A stretch of 64,000 nt of DNA from DFXE01 sp032054765 (GCA_032054765.1 DAMBSC010000019.1:1-64000), one strand, 5' to 3'. Positions 18,359 to 28,047 are shown, numbered from the stretch's first letter. A program made the numbers and translations. The notes: a model not told the origin generated them from the letters alone.

Positions 18359-19876
18359 TATTAAACTTTTTCCTGTCATCTCCTTTGGTTGAGGTAGCCC
18401 CATTATCGTAAGGATAGATGGAGCTACGTCTGCCAGTATACCATTAACAACCTTAGCCTCTTTATTAGCTGTCACATATACGAAAGGAACAGGATTCAGG
18501 GAGTGTGCAGTGTTTGGGGAACCATCTTCATTCAATGCATGATCGGCATTACCATGATCCGCAATGATAATTACTTCGTAATCATTTGCTTTAGCAGCTT
18601 CTACTGTATCTTTCAAACAAGCATCCACAGTAACAACCGCTTTTTCGATAGCATTGTAAATGCCTGTATGTCCCACCATATCTCCATTGGCATAATTACA
18701 TACAATAAAATCGTATTTATTAGTATTTATCGCTTCTACCAGTTTATCTTTTACCTCATAAGCACTCATCTCCGGCTTCAGGTCATATGTTGCCACCTTT
18801 GGTGACGCAACCAAGATACGATCTTCCCCTTTAAAAGGCTCTTCGCGCCCGCCATTAAAGAAGAAAGTTACATGAGCATATTTTTCTGTCTCTGCTATGT
18901 GAAGTTGTTCCTTAGCTTGTTCTGCAAGATATTCACCCAACGTATTGTTTACATTATCTTTATCAAACAATATATGTAATCCTTTAAATGTAGCATCATA
19001 AGGAGTCATAGTAAAGTACTGCAGGTTTGGAATTGTCTTCATTCCTGCTTCCGGCATATCTTGTTGAGTTAATACGATAGTTAATTCTTTGGCACGGTCA
19101 TTACGGAAGTTGAAGAAAATAACCACATCGCCTTGTTCAATAACAGCAATCGGTTTACCATTCTCTACATGCACGATAGGTTTGATAAATTCGTCAGTAA
19201 CACCATCCGCATATGATTCTTCCATAGCAGAAACCATACATTCTGAAGCTTTTCCTTTTCCGTTTACCAATAAATCATAAGCTTCTTTTACACGCTCCCA
19301 ACGTTTATCACGATCCATTGCATAATAGCGCCCAATGATTGATGCTATTTTGCCACCATTAGTTTTCAGGTGGTTCTCAAGTTCTTCAATAAAACCTTTT
19401 CCACTCTTTGGATCGGTATCACGACCATCCATAAAGCAATGTACATATGATTTGGTTATGCCGTATTCTTTAGATATATCAGTCAGTTTAAACAAATGTT
19501 CCATAGAACTGTGTACTCCACCATCTGAAACAAGACCTAAAAAATGGATCTGTTTATTATTCTCTTTTGCATAGCTGTAAGCACGCTTAATCTCAGGATT
19601 ATCAAGAATTGAATTATCACGGCAAGCAATATTTATCTTTACAAGGTCCTGATATACTACACGTCCAGCACCGATATTTAGGTGTCCTACTTCGGAATTT
19701 CCCATTTGCCCGTCAGGTAAACCTACATTTTCTCCTGATGCCTGAAGTTGGGAATTTGGATATTCTTTCAGTAAAGAATCCCAATAAGGAGTGGGAGTCT
19801 GATAGATTACGTCGTCTTTTCCTTTATCACCAATCCCCCATCCGTCACAGATAATCAATAGTGCTTTCTTGCTCAT
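18350..19876 (-). CDS. gpmI: 2,3-bisphosphoglycerate-independent phosphoglycerate mutase
   Basis: A 508-aa glycolytic enzyme interconverting 3- and 2-phosphoglycerate through a phosphoserine intermediate and two Mn ions. D11 in ICDGWG and the nucleophile S61 in GNSEVGH are present, as is the DHGNAD metal motif near the C-terminus. Length and motifs match the family. A minus-strand TATCTTTG box at 19925-19932 suggests the promoter. Enolase, the next glycolytic step, is 16 kb away in the same window. Confidence 0.97.
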   Translation of the reverse strand: MSKKALLIICDGWGIGDKGKDDVIYQTPTPYWDSLLKEYPNSQLQASGENVGLPDGQMGNSEVGHLNIGAGRVVYQDLVKINIACRDNSILDNPEIKRAYSYAKENNKQIHFLGLVSDGGVHSSMEHLFKLTDISKEYGITKSYVHCFMDGRDTDPKSGKGFIEELENHLKTNGGKIASIIGRYYAMDRDKRWERVKEAYDLLVNGKGKASECMVSAMEESYADGVTDEFIKPIVHVENGKPIAVIEQGDVVIFFNFRNDRAKELTIVLTQQDMPEAGMKTIPNLQYFTMTPYDATFKGLHILFDKDNVNNTLGEYLAEQAKEQLHIAETEKYAHVTFFFNGGREEPFKGEDRILVASPKVATYDLKPEMSAYEVKDKLVEAINTNKYDFIVCNYANGDMVGHTGIYNAIEKAVVTVDACLKDTVEAAKANDYEVIIIADHGNADHALNEDGSPNTAHSLNPVPFVYVTANKEAKVVNGILADVAPSILTIMGLPQPKEMTGKSLITE

Positions 19877-20003
19877 ACTTTCTTTATATTTTATTCGTTA
19901 TTATAATCTTCTCAAAACCGGCTGCAAAGATAGTGAATAAAAGAACAGGAAATAGTATGAAAACACTGTAATTTTGTAAGGGAATGCCTACTCATATTTA
20001 ACG

Positions 20004-20091
20004 TTCAACAATTGATGAATTTATGTTCAACATATATGGAATTTATATTCAACAATTGTGGAATTCGAATTCAACATATGTCAAACATAAA
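20004..20091. repeat. four tandem 22-bp repeats upstream of the DUF2007 gene
   Basis: Four contiguous units starting at 20004, 20026, 20048 and 20070, each opening with TTCAACA and most containing GGAATT or GAATTY near the middle. Units 1 and 3 carry the palindrome CAATTG while units 2 and 4 carry an ATAT or CATATG core, so there is also a 44-bp super-period. The 22-bp spacing is about two helical turns. It sits in the 360-nt divergent region between gpmI and the DUF2007 gene; the rest of that region (20092-20236) has only a TATATTTG box at 20180-20187. Confidence 0.85.
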
Positions 20092-20236
20092 ATTCACCAA
20101 CAAAATACAACGGAATTACTTGGATCAGTAAAGAATCTCCTTTTGTTCTTATCTATAAATGACAGCAAGGATAAATCTCTATATTTGTTTTTATCTATAA
20201 AAAAGGTTTTCTTTGTATATAAACAAAAACAATACT

Positions 20237-20629
20237 ATGGATAAAATGGTAGAAATAGCCCGGTTTCAATATCCGGCAGAAGCACAAACATTAGTTGCTT
20301 TACTTAAATCGGAAGGGATTGATTGTTACATCCGTAATGAAATTACTGCACAAGTACTCAGCCATATAGATGTTGGAGGTGCCCGGGTAGAAATATTAGA
20401 AAGTGAAGTACCTCACGCACTAGAAGTTATGAAAGCAGGAGGATACGAGATCCCTGATGAAAATGAAGAAGCTGAAGAAATCAAGGTGATGTCGGGATGG
20501 ACTCGTCATATCCCTTTTATCCGTAAATATTCACTTGGTACGCAAATATTTATATTATTTGTAATCATCGCCATCTGCTTAGGATTGCTTATTTTTTTCA
20601 GTACGAAATCATCATTAACCTTTAATTGA
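20237..20629 (+). CDS. DUF2007-domain membrane protein
   Basis: A 130-aa protein: residues about 5-70 match DUF2007 (putative signal-transducing domain; VEIARFQYPAEAQTLVALLKSEGIDCYIRNE), followed by an acidic linker and one membrane helix near 100-120. The ATG at 20237 is used; an in-frame upstream start lies in AT-rich leader. Its role is unknown; homologues are typically small paired membrane or cytoplasmic proteins in Bacteroidota. It is followed after 12 nt by another small membrane protein, probably co-transcribed. Confidence 0.8.
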   Translation: MDKMVEIARFQYPAEAQTLVALLKSEGIDCYIRNEITAQVLSHIDVGGARVEILESEVPHALEVMKAGGYEIPDENEEAEEIKVMSGWTRHIPFIRKYSLGTQIFILFVIIAICLGLLIFFSTKSSLTFN

Positions 20630-20641
20630 CAAAAGTTAAGT

Positions 20642-20824
20642 ATGGCGCGTAGAAAACTGACAAATAGTCAAATCGTTTGTATTACGGTTTTATGGGGGTT
20701 GCTTTGTTATATTTTACTTGCATATAGCATTAAAATAGACTTTAGTGTTATTTTCGCCATTATATCGTCAGGTATCATTGTTTTTATCACTATTTACAAA
20801 AACATCAGAAGTAGAAATAAATGA
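20642..20824 (+). CDS. small membrane protein, unknown
   Basis: A 60-aa protein with two predicted helices (about 10-28 and 33-50) flanked by basic residues at both ends, which suggests both termini face the cytoplasm. I do not recognise a family. It is 12 nt downstream of the DUF2007 gene and ends in a terminator whose stem begins at its stop codon, which supports a two-gene operon. Confidence 0.65.
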   Translation: MARRKLTNSQIVCITVLWGLLCYILLAYSIKIDFSVIFAIISSGIIVFITIYKNIRSRNK

Positions 20825-20870
20825 CATTTAGAAGCTTTTTTTGAATAAAAATATCTAAATGTCGTTTTTT
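20823..20870 (+). terminator. terminator of the DUF2007 operon
   Basis: A 10-bp perfect stem (20823-20832 with 20854-20863), a 21-nt A/T loop and a run of six Ts. The stem starts inside the stop codon of the small membrane protein gene. Confidence 0.75.
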
Positions 20871-20891
20871 ATGCATTTTTACTTTCAAAGA

Positions 20892-20922
20892 TTTGTTGGT
20901 TTTAAAAATTAGCTTACCTTTG
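20892..20922 (+). promoter_or_regulatory. gdhA promoter
   Basis: TTTG (20892-20895), 19 nt, then TACCTTTG (20915-20922): a perfect Bacteroidota promoter. The leader to the gdhA ATG is about 60 nt. Confidence 0.85.
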
Positions 20923-20987
20923 CATCGCGTAAAAAAGACGATTGCAGATAACAATTTGGTATAACATATTATAAAAACAACTATCGT

Positions 20988-22322
20988 ATGAAAGCAAAAG
21001 AAGTATTAGACGATTTGAAAAGAAGATTTCCCAATGAACCCGAGTATCACCAGGCAGTAGAAGAAGTTTTAGGTTCAATTGAAGAAATTTACAATCAACA
21101 CCCTGAATTTGAAAAAAGTAATTTGATAGAACGTTTGTGTATTGCAGATCGTATTTTCTCTTTCCGTGTTACATGGGTAGATGATAAAGGACAAGTACAC
21201 ACTAATATGGCATACCGCGTACAACATAATAACGCTATTGGCCCGTATAAGGGAGGCATGCGTTTCCATGCATCTGTTAATCCTTCTATTCTTAAATTCC
21301 TGGCTTTCGAGCAAACTTTTAAGAATGCCTTGACTACACTTCCGATGGGTGGAGGCAAAGGAGGTTCGGACTTCAATCCAAAAGGTAAATCAAATGCGGA
21401 AATTATGCGTTTCTGTCAAGCTTTAATTATGGAACTTTGGCGCAATATTGGCCCTGAAACTGATGTTCCTGCAGGCGATATCGGAGTTGGTGGACGTGAA
21501 GTCTCTTATATGTATGGTATGTATAAGAAATTGGCTCGTGAAAATACAGGAACTTTCACCGGAAAAGGACTTGAATTTGGTGGTTCTTTAATTCGTCCTG
21601 AAGCAACAGGTTATGGAAATGTATATTTCTTGTTAGAAATGCTTAAGACTCGTAATATTGATATAAAAGGGAAAGTGGTTGCAGTATCCGGCTCTGGAAA
21701 TGTAGCCCAATATACGATTGAAAAACTAATAGAATTGGGCGCAAAACCCGTAACACTATCAGATTCAAATGGATACATCTATGATCCGGATGGAATTGAC
21801 AGTGAAAAGTTAGCCTATATAATGGAACTTAAGAACTTATATCGTGGACGTATCAAAGAATATGCAGAAAAATATAACTGTAAATATGTGGAAGGTGCAC
21901 GTCCTTGGGCTGAAAAATGTGATATCGCTTTGCCAAGTGCTACCCAGAATGAACTAACCGGTGATGATGCAAAAACATTGTTAACCAACGGATGTATTGC
22001 AGTTTCTGAAGGGGCGAATATGCCTTCTACGCCTGAAGCTATCGATGCTTTCCTTGAAGCTAAAATTTTATATGCTCCCGGTAAAGCGGCAAATGCAGGA
22101 GGAGTAGCTGTATCGGGTCTTGAAATGACTCAAAATGCAATGAAACTTAGTTGGACACGCGAAGAAGTGGATGAAAAACTTAAAAGTATTATGAATTCCA
22201 TCCACACTCAATGTTCTAAATACGGTACAGAAAATAATGGCTTTGTAAATTACGTGAAAGGAGCTAACATAGCAGGTTTCATGAAGGTATCTAAAGCCAT
22301 GATGGCTCAAGGAATACTTTAA
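20988..22322 (+). CDS. gdhA: glutamate dehydrogenase, NADP-type
   Basis: A 444-aa hexameric-type glutamate dehydrogenase that makes glutamate from 2-oxoglutarate and ammonia. The catalytic Lys is K124 in MGGGKGGSDF, and the PAGDIGVGGRE segment carries the catalytic Asp. The coenzyme domain has SGSGNVAQY and, at the end of the following strand, SDSNG, the pattern of NADP-dependent enzymes such as E. coli GdhA; NADP preference is therefore inferred. A close paralogue lies at 28143-29477 and has the other coenzyme pattern. It has its own strong promoter. Confidence 0.95.
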   Translation: MKAKEVLDDLKRRFPNEPEYHQAVEEVLGSIEEIYNQHPEFEKSNLIERLCIADRIFSFRVTWVDDKGQVHTNMAYRVQHNNAIGPYKGGMRFHASVNPSILKFLAFEQTFKNALTTLPMGGGKGGSDFNPKGKSNAEIMRFCQALIMELWRNIGPETDVPAGDIGVGGREVSYMYGMYKKLARENTGTFTGKGLEFGGSLIRPEATGYGNVYFLLEMLKTRNIDIKGKVVAVSGSGNVAQYTIEKLIELGAKPVTLSDSNGYIYDPDGIDSEKLAYIMELKNLYRGRIKEYAEKYNCKYVEGARPWAEKCDIALPSATQNELTGDDAKTLLTNGCIAVSEGANMPSTPEAIDAFLEAKILYAPGKAANAGGVAVSGLEMTQNAMKLSWTREEVDEKLKSIMNSIHTQCSKYGTENNGFVNYVKGANIAGFMKVSKAMMAQGIL

Positions 22323-22368
22323 TTCCGGTTTTTAAAAGATTATGATCATATAAAAGGATAGCCGGTTT

Positions 22369-22728
22369 CTACCGGTTCTCCTTTTTCTTTTTGAAAACTA
22401 TGCCCGGCGCATCTTTATTTTGAAGGGTTTCTTTATCAGAGGATAGAACATATAAATTTTCTTCTCCAAATGATTCCAGAGATACCTCATTATAGGTATT
22501 TACATAACGTCCTCCGATTTCTATAATTTCGGGATCACTATCTTGTATTTCTGTATAGATTGAATAAATAAAAGAATGTTCGCCAAATGATAAGATATGC
22601 GTTTTTTTTACTTCGCCAACAAATTCTATATATTCCCATTTGCTTTTAGAAATGATATCACTCTCATCTTTTTTTACACACGAGAAAAAGATCAAAAAAA
22701 CACCCAAGAAAAAGATAAATTTTTTCAT
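22369..22728 (-). CDS. small lipoprotein, unknown
   Basis: A 119-aa protein with a short signal peptide and Cys near residue 17 (LIFFSCVKKDES) typical of Bacteroidota lipoproteins. The mature part is polar, with a central beta-rich segment and a basic end. I do not recognise a family. It is convergent with gdhA, with 46 nt between the stop codons. Confidence 0.7.
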   Translation of the reverse strand: MKKFIFFLGVFLIFFSCVKKDESDIISKSKWEYIEFVGEVKKTHILSFGEHSFIYSIYTEIQDSDPEIIEIGGRYVNTYNEVSLESFGEENLYVLSSDKETLQNKDAPGIVFKKKKENR

Positions 22729-22905
22729 TTGAAATATAGGTTTTCGCTTATAAAATTAAATCACTTACTCTTTTTTTACTTATAACAGGAAATATTTTAT
22801 AAATGTTCCCCAAAACATCTTATTTCTCTTCAACAAAATGAAGTAAATATTTTTTCACATTTGATTTGGTAAAAAAGCCTTATATTAGCGCCCTAAATAG
22901 GCACG

Positions 22906-24336
22906 ATGATAATTGACGAATTAAATAAGCTCTACCGATTACACACTGGATATCAACCCGATGACACAACTAAACTTCCTTCCTCCGGATCAAACAGACG
23001 TTACTTCCGGTTATATGGGAAGAAGACGTTGATAGGGGTGAGCGGGACTTCTAAAGAAGAAAATAATGCGTTCATTTATATGTCTGACCATTTCAGGAAG
23101 AAAGGGCTACCTGTTCCTGAAGTTGTACATCATTCAGAAGATAAAACCTTTTATTTACAGCAAGATTTAGGGGATACTTTACTTTTCAATGCAATCGAAA
23201 AGGGACGTAAAAGTTGTGTATTTGATGAAAGTGAGCGTGCATTATTACGTAAAACTATTTCTCTTCTGCCCGCTATACAAGTATTAGGTGCAAAAGATAT
23301 GGATTTCTCCTATTGTTATCCTTCATCAGAATTTAACCAACGTTCTATCCTTTGGGATTTGAATTACTTCAAATATTGTTTCCTAAAAGCAACAGGAATG
23401 GATTTTCAGGAAAACAAGCTGGAAGATGATTTTCTGAAATTGAGCCATGTATTATTAGACTGTCCGTCTGATACATTTCTTTATCGCGACTTTCAGTCAA
23501 GAAACGTTATGATTAAAGAAGAAGAGCCTTGGTTTATTGATTTTCAAGGAGGAAGGAAAGGACCTATCTATTATGATGTAGCTTCTTTCTTATGGCAAGC
23601 AAAAGCAAAATTTCCTGAAGATCTCCGGAATGAGTTATTAGATGTATATATTCAGTCACTCAAGGAATATTTACCTATTGAGGAAGACCATTTTCACGGG
23701 CAATTGCGTCATTATGTATTATTCCGTACTTTACAAGTTTTAGGTGCATATGGTTTCAGAGGTTATTTTGAAAAGAAACCTCATTTTATTCAGAGCGTTC
23801 CTTTTGCTATAGATAATCTACGCCAACTATTACGTGAGAATTACCCTGAATACCCTTATTTATATTCAGTTCTAAAAGAACTAACTAATCTTTCACAGTT
23901 CTCGGATGACATTCAAAAGCGGATGTTGGAAGTAAAAGTTATGAGTTTTGCTTATAAAAAGGGAATACCAAATGATCCGACAGGAAATGGAGGAGGTTTT
24001 GTCTTTGATTGTCGCGCTATAAATAATCCTGGAAAATACGAAAGATACAATCATTTCACCGGATTAGATGAACCAGTCATACAATTTCTGGAAGATGATG
24101 GAGAAATAACCCAATTCCTTGAACATATTTATGATATTGTAGATTCTGCAGTTAAACGTTACCTTGACAGAGGTTTTACTAATCTTATGATATGTTTTGG
24201 ATGCACTGGTGGGCGCCATAGATCTGTTTACTCAGCCCAACACCTTGCAGAACATCTTCACAAAAAATTTGGAATTAAAGTAAACCTGACACATAGAGAA
24301 CAAAACATAGAACAAATTTTCGACGCGATATTATGA
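22906..24336 (+). CDS. phosphotransferase (APH/AmgK-like) fused to RapZ C-terminal domain
   Basis: A 476-aa fusion. Residues about 1-330 form an aminoglycoside-phosphotransferase-like kinase with the catalytic loop YRDFQSRNVM and metal motif FIDFQGG, similar to sugar kinases such as AmgK. Residues about 340-476 match the C-terminal domain of RapZ (FDCRAINNPG, GLDEPVIQFLE, CFGCTGGRHRSVY), which in enterobacteria binds glucosamine-6-phosphate and regulates GlmS. The gene overlaps the next one by 4 nt (ATGA), a MurU-like nucleotidyltransferase. Together they would phosphorylate an amino sugar at C1 and activate it as a nucleotide sugar, as in cell-wall recycling. The RapZ part may sense amino-sugar phosphate levels; that is inference. 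Confidence 0.85.
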   Translation: MIIDELNKLYRLHTGYQPDDTTKLPSSGSNRRYFRLYGKKTLIGVSGTSKEENNAFIYMSDHFRKKGLPVPEVVHHSEDKTFYLQQDLGDTLLFNAIEKGRKSCVFDESERALLRKTISLLPAIQVLGAKDMDFSYCYPSSEFNQRSILWDLNYFKYCFLKATGMDFQENKLEDDFLKLSHVLLDCPSDTFLYRDFQSRNVMIKEEEPWFIDFQGGRKGPIYYDVASFLWQAKAKFPEDLRNELLDVYIQSLKEYLPIEEDHFHGQLRHYVLFRTLQVLGAYGFRGYFEKKPHFIQSVPFAIDNLRQLLRENYPEYPYLYSVLKELTNLSQFSDDIQKRMLEVKVMSFAYKKGIPNDPTGNGGGFVFDCRAINNPGKYERYNHFTGLDEPVIQFLEDDGEITQFLEHIYDIVDSAVKRYLDRGFTNLMICFGCTGGRHRSVYSAQHLAEHLHKKFGIKVNLTHREQNIEQIFDAIL

Positions 24337-25070
24337 GAGCTATGATTCTTGCAGCAGGCATGGGTACACGGCTCAAGCCCATGACCGACACTATACCCAA
24401 AGCACTTATTCCTATTAATGGGAAACCTTTGATTGAGCATCAGATACTGAAACTAAAAGATGCAGGTTTCAGGGAAATTATTATAAACATACATCACCTG
24501 GGGGATCAAATTATTGATTTTTTAATTGCAAACGATAACTTTGGTGTAAAAATAAAGATCTCTGACGAACGTGACTATTTACTGGATACAGGAGGTGCTA
24601 TTAAGCACGCCGCCCAATATTTACAAGGGGCCAAGCCTTTCCTGGTTCATAATGTGGATATTATATCTAATATAGACTTGAACGCTTTGTATGAAAATCA
24701 TTTGCATTCAAATTCTTTGGCTACTCTGTTAGTCAGTAAAAGAAATACATCACGTTATCTCTTATTTGATAAAGATAATAAATTATCAGCTTGGCGTAAT
24801 CATGATACCGGAGAAATAAAATCGTTTTTCCCAGATTTGGATCCATTAAAATATAATGAATATGCTTTTGGTGGTGTCCATATTATTTCTCCTTCTGTTT
24901 TTAAATGGATGGATGAATGGACCGGAAAGTTCTCTATCATTAATTTCTATTTATCAGTATGTACAAAAACCGATATCTATGCTTATCCGGCCAAAGATCT
25001 TACCTTAATAGATGTAGGTAAAACATCTTCTCTAGAAAAAGCAGAAGACTGGTTAAAGTCACGACAATAA
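24333..25070 (+). CDS. MurU-like sugar-1-phosphate nucleotidyltransferase
   Basis: A 245-aa nucleotidyltransferase with the signature ILAAGMGTRLKPMTDTIPKAL at the N-terminus and a metal-binding HNVDIISN segment near residue 105. It most resembles MurU/RmlA-type enzymes that make NDP-sugars from sugar-1-phosphates. Translation is coupled to the kinase-RapZ gene through an ATGA overlap, which points to a shared pathway such as N-acetylmuramic acid or glucosamine salvage. It converges on the PPDK-N gene, 7 nt away. Confidence 0.85.
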   Translation: MRAMILAAGMGTRLKPMTDTIPKALIPINGKPLIEHQILKLKDAGFREIIINIHHLGDQIIDFLIANDNFGVKIKISDERDYLLDTGGAIKHAAQYLQGAKPFLVHNVDIISNIDLNALYENHLHSNSLATLLVSKRNTSRYLLFDKDNKLSAWRNHDTGEIKSFFPDLDPLKYNEYAFGGVHIISPSVFKWMDEWTGKFSIINFYLSVCTKTDIYAYPAKDLTLIDVGKTSSLEKAEDWLKSRQ

Positions 25071-25077
25071 AAATAGA

Positions 25078-28047
25078 TTAAGGCTTCATTATTACTCCCA
25101 GACCTTTTTTTCCATCCATCTTGATAACGATTGGAGCATCAAAATGCACATGGCGAAGATACTTGGTTTCGTATACAGCCGGTTGTGCATTTAAGAATTC
25201 CTGATCATACCAGCCATCATTTTTGAAGGGGTTAATAGTGAAATAGCCTACCCCAAAAGATGTCAGATTTTGAAAAAAGTGCGTTCCCTGGCTAGGATCT
25301 ATCCTATAATTCTCCAGTCCTGATTCAACAATAACACGAGCATTGCATATATGAGGCCATTTCACAGGAATACCTAACCAATGGTCACTGCTGCCCCAAC
25401 GTCCCGGACCTATAAGGATATAATTCTCCCCTTTTTCAACGAATAACTTATTTACTTTTTCTATATCATAAGCGATTAACTGATTATTTGATGAGTTGAA
25501 GGCTTCAGTCTTTACATATATTACATCTTTCACTTCATTTATTATACCATGACCAAGAACACTGGTAGATGAAATGATAGTTTCTTCATTTTTTATAATG
25601 GTGAGATCTTCATCCATAATTTCTTTATTATCCACAATCGGACGAATCTGTAATAAATAGAATGTAGCTTTACTCTGATCGTCAGGATCAATATTGACAG
25701 CAAACTCAATCTCAATAGGTCGTCCCATTTCTTTTTGCCCTATACCAAGCACTTTATCTAGCGTGTCAGCTAAAGGAAATACGTCATGCTGGAGGATATT
25801 CACAAAAGAGATAATTTTTCGTCCATCCGGATAATATCCATCACGAATAATCTGGTCATACGGATCATATGTAGAGACAATATATTTTAAAGAGCCATCC
25901 TGGTCAGCATCTTTAATGCTTAACCGGAGGAGATTAAACGAATCGTCAATTGAAAATTGTTCAGCCAAATTTTCCAGGTCTAATGCATAAAAACGTGTCT
26001 GCGTTTCTCTGAGAGCAAACTCCATCGTACTCATCTGAAGTATATTATGCGGATGACGTGGAGAAAAACGTAAAGTGACACCACCATCTACAATATATTT
26101 ACCCAAGCCTAATGCTATATTAACGATACCGTCTTCGGCCTTTTCATTCCCAATTGGATAAAAATTTAACGAGCGTGCTACTCCTGACATGGTTGGATAA
26201 AAGTGTGAACTATATTGAGAACCTATCACCTCCTGCAAAACAATAGCCATCTTCTCCTGGTCTATTATATTAGATGTCGCGGTCATATACGCTTTACTAT
26301 CTTTATAAAAAACTGAAGCATACACCGCTTTTATTGCATCACTTACCATTCGCAACATTTCATACTTATCTTCATTCTTTGGCAGCATATAAGTTGCATA
26401 AATACCAGCAAATGGCTGATAATGCGAATCTTCCAGCAAACTGGAAGAGCGTATGGCAATAGGACCTTTTATAACATCGAAAAATGCTATCAAATCTTCA
26501 ATCAATGAAGATGGTAAACTAGCACGTAGAAAATGCTTGAGGATATTATCATCATCTGTCGTATCACTTAAAGCAATCTGATACAGATCATTCGTATCCA
26601 TAAACTGGTCGAATATATCTGTACAAATCACAACGGTCTTAGGTATAGTAACAGGAAAATGATCCCAGTATAATTCCGGCGATCTTTTTACCATAGCGCC
26701 GATAAAAGCCAGACCTCTCCCCTTCCCCCCTAACGAGCCGTCGCCGATACGAGCAAAGTTACTATATTCATCAAATCGATCTTTCTGATAAACTGCTACT
26801 ACACCGGAATTTTTCATCTTACGGTATTGAACAATCAGGTCAAATATGAGATGACGAGCTTCATCCATATCTTTATAATCGCTTACATCTACTCTTTTTA
26901 AAATTTCTGCTGGAGGAAACATAGCTCGCGAATAGAAGAATCTTGAAAAGTGGTTTCGAGAAAGATGATAAACGAGTGAATCGTCAGGGATATCAAAGAT
27001 TTTCTTTTGAAGATCCTTTAAATCCTTTATACGCATAATTTCTTGTTTGGTCTGTGGGTTTAAGATAATAAAATCACCAAACCCAAAACGCTGCATGATT
27101 TTCTTTTTTAAATCTTGTGGGTAACTTTTTGAATTCTTATCAATAAAGGAAGCACTTAACTCTTTTGCATATACTTCATTTCCTGATTCTGCGGATTCCA
27201 AAACAAACGGAATAATCAAACCTGTTTTACGAACATATTGTCCAAACTTATAACCCGCAAAATTGTCTCTTTTCCCTTCCCTGGTAAAACTCATATCGGA
27301 AATTATACCCAACATATTGTCTTTATACTGATCAAATATGCGCACTGCCTCTTCATACGTTCTCGCCAGTTTTATTTTAGGGCGTCCACGCATACGCAAT
27401 GTACGCTGATGATCATTCAATGCTTCTTTCGAGAATTCCTGACTTTGCTGTAATACGAATCTATAGAGATGAGGTAAGGCTGATGAATAAAATCGAATGG
27501 AGTCCTCCACTAATAATATGATCTGAACACCCACACTGGCCGTGTCGTCTTCAGCATTCATTTTGTCTTCAATCAGCTTTATGATAGCTAATAGCAACTC
27601 CGAATTACCCAGCCAACTGAAGATATAGTCTATTGCACTTAAATCATCGTCAGCCACTCGCCTGGTAACTTCCTTGGAAAAAGGAGTTAAAACTACTATC
27701 GGAATAGTAGGGTAATGCTTTTTTATTTCTTTTGCAGCAGCAAAAATATCACGATCATCCATATTGGGCATACAGATAATCAATTCAAAATTACGATCTT
27801 TCAATTCCGCCAAAGCATCTTCTTCCGTGGTTACCTGAGTGAAACGGGGAGGATAGCGTAGACTTAACGATGTATATTCATTAAATATCTGTTCATCCAC
27901 ACGACCATCATCTTCCAACATGAAAGCATCATATTTCGTAGCGATAAGCAATACATTATATATACGCTTATTCATAAGATTAGCAAAAGATGTATCTTTA
28001 AAAACAAGATTTTTAAAGTCTGGTATACCGCTCATAATAATTATCAT
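25078..28047 (-). CDS. receiver-like plus PPDK N-terminal domain protein (PEP synthase-like)
   Basis: A 989-aa protein usually annotated as PEP synthase in Bacteroidales. Residues about 25-165 and 175-330 look like two receiver-type domains (ELIICMPNMDDRD, PIVVLTPF; then ILLVEDSIRFYSS, GIISDMSF, IIPFVLESAES). Residues about 430-860 match the ATP-grasp-like PPDK N-terminal domain (GDGSLGGKGRGLAFIGAM, IAIRSSSLLEDS). I cannot find the phosphohistidine swivelling domain nor the PEP-binding barrel of true PEP synthases, so catalysis of pyruvate phosphorylation alone is doubtful. The C-terminal 130 residues (GPGRWGSSDHWLGIPVKWPHI) are specific to this group. ATG at 28047 or 28035 is possible. Confidence 0.85.
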   Translation of the reverse strand: MIIIMSGIPDFKNLVFKDTSFANLMNKRIYNVLLIATKYDAFMLEDDGRVDEQIFNEYTSLSLRYPPRFTQVTTEEDALAELKDRNFELIICMPNMDDRDIFAAAKEIKKHYPTIPIVVLTPFSKEVTRRVADDDLSAIDYIFSWLGNSELLLAIIKLIEDKMNAEDDTASVGVQIILLVEDSIRFYSSALPHLYRFVLQQSQEFSKEALNDHQRTLRMRGRPKIKLARTYEEAVRIFDQYKDNMLGIISDMSFTREGKRDNFAGYKFGQYVRKTGLIIPFVLESAESGNEVYAKELSASFIDKNSKSYPQDLKKKIMQRFGFGDFIILNPQTKQEIMRIKDLKDLQKKIFDIPDDSLVYHLSRNHFSRFFYSRAMFPPAEILKRVDVSDYKDMDEARHLIFDLIVQYRKMKNSGVVAVYQKDRFDEYSNFARIGDGSLGGKGRGLAFIGAMVKRSPELYWDHFPVTIPKTVVICTDIFDQFMDTNDLYQIALSDTTDDDNILKHFLRASLPSSLIEDLIAFFDVIKGPIAIRSSSLLEDSHYQPFAGIYATYMLPKNEDKYEMLRMVSDAIKAVYASVFYKDSKAYMTATSNIIDQEKMAIVLQEVIGSQYSSHFYPTMSGVARSLNFYPIGNEKAEDGIVNIALGLGKYIVDGGVTLRFSPRHPHNILQMSTMEFALRETQTRFYALDLENLAEQFSIDDSFNLLRLSIKDADQDGSLKYIVSTYDPYDQIIRDGYYPDGRKIISFVNILQHDVFPLADTLDKVLGIGQKEMGRPIEIEFAVNIDPDDQSKATFYLLQIRPIVDNKEIMDEDLTIIKNEETIISSTSVLGHGIINEVKDVIYVKTEAFNSSNNQLIAYDIEKVNKLFVEKGENYILIGPGRWGSSDHWLGIPVKWPHICNARVIVESGLENYRIDPSQGTHFFQNLTSFGVGYFTINPFKNDGWYDQEFLNAQPAVYETKYLRHVHFDAPIVIKMDGKKGLGVIMKP

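Noticed and set aside
20004..20091. The 22-bp tandem repeats as a small CRISPR array
   Set aside because: The units are directly adjacent with no spacers, and there are no cas genes in the window.
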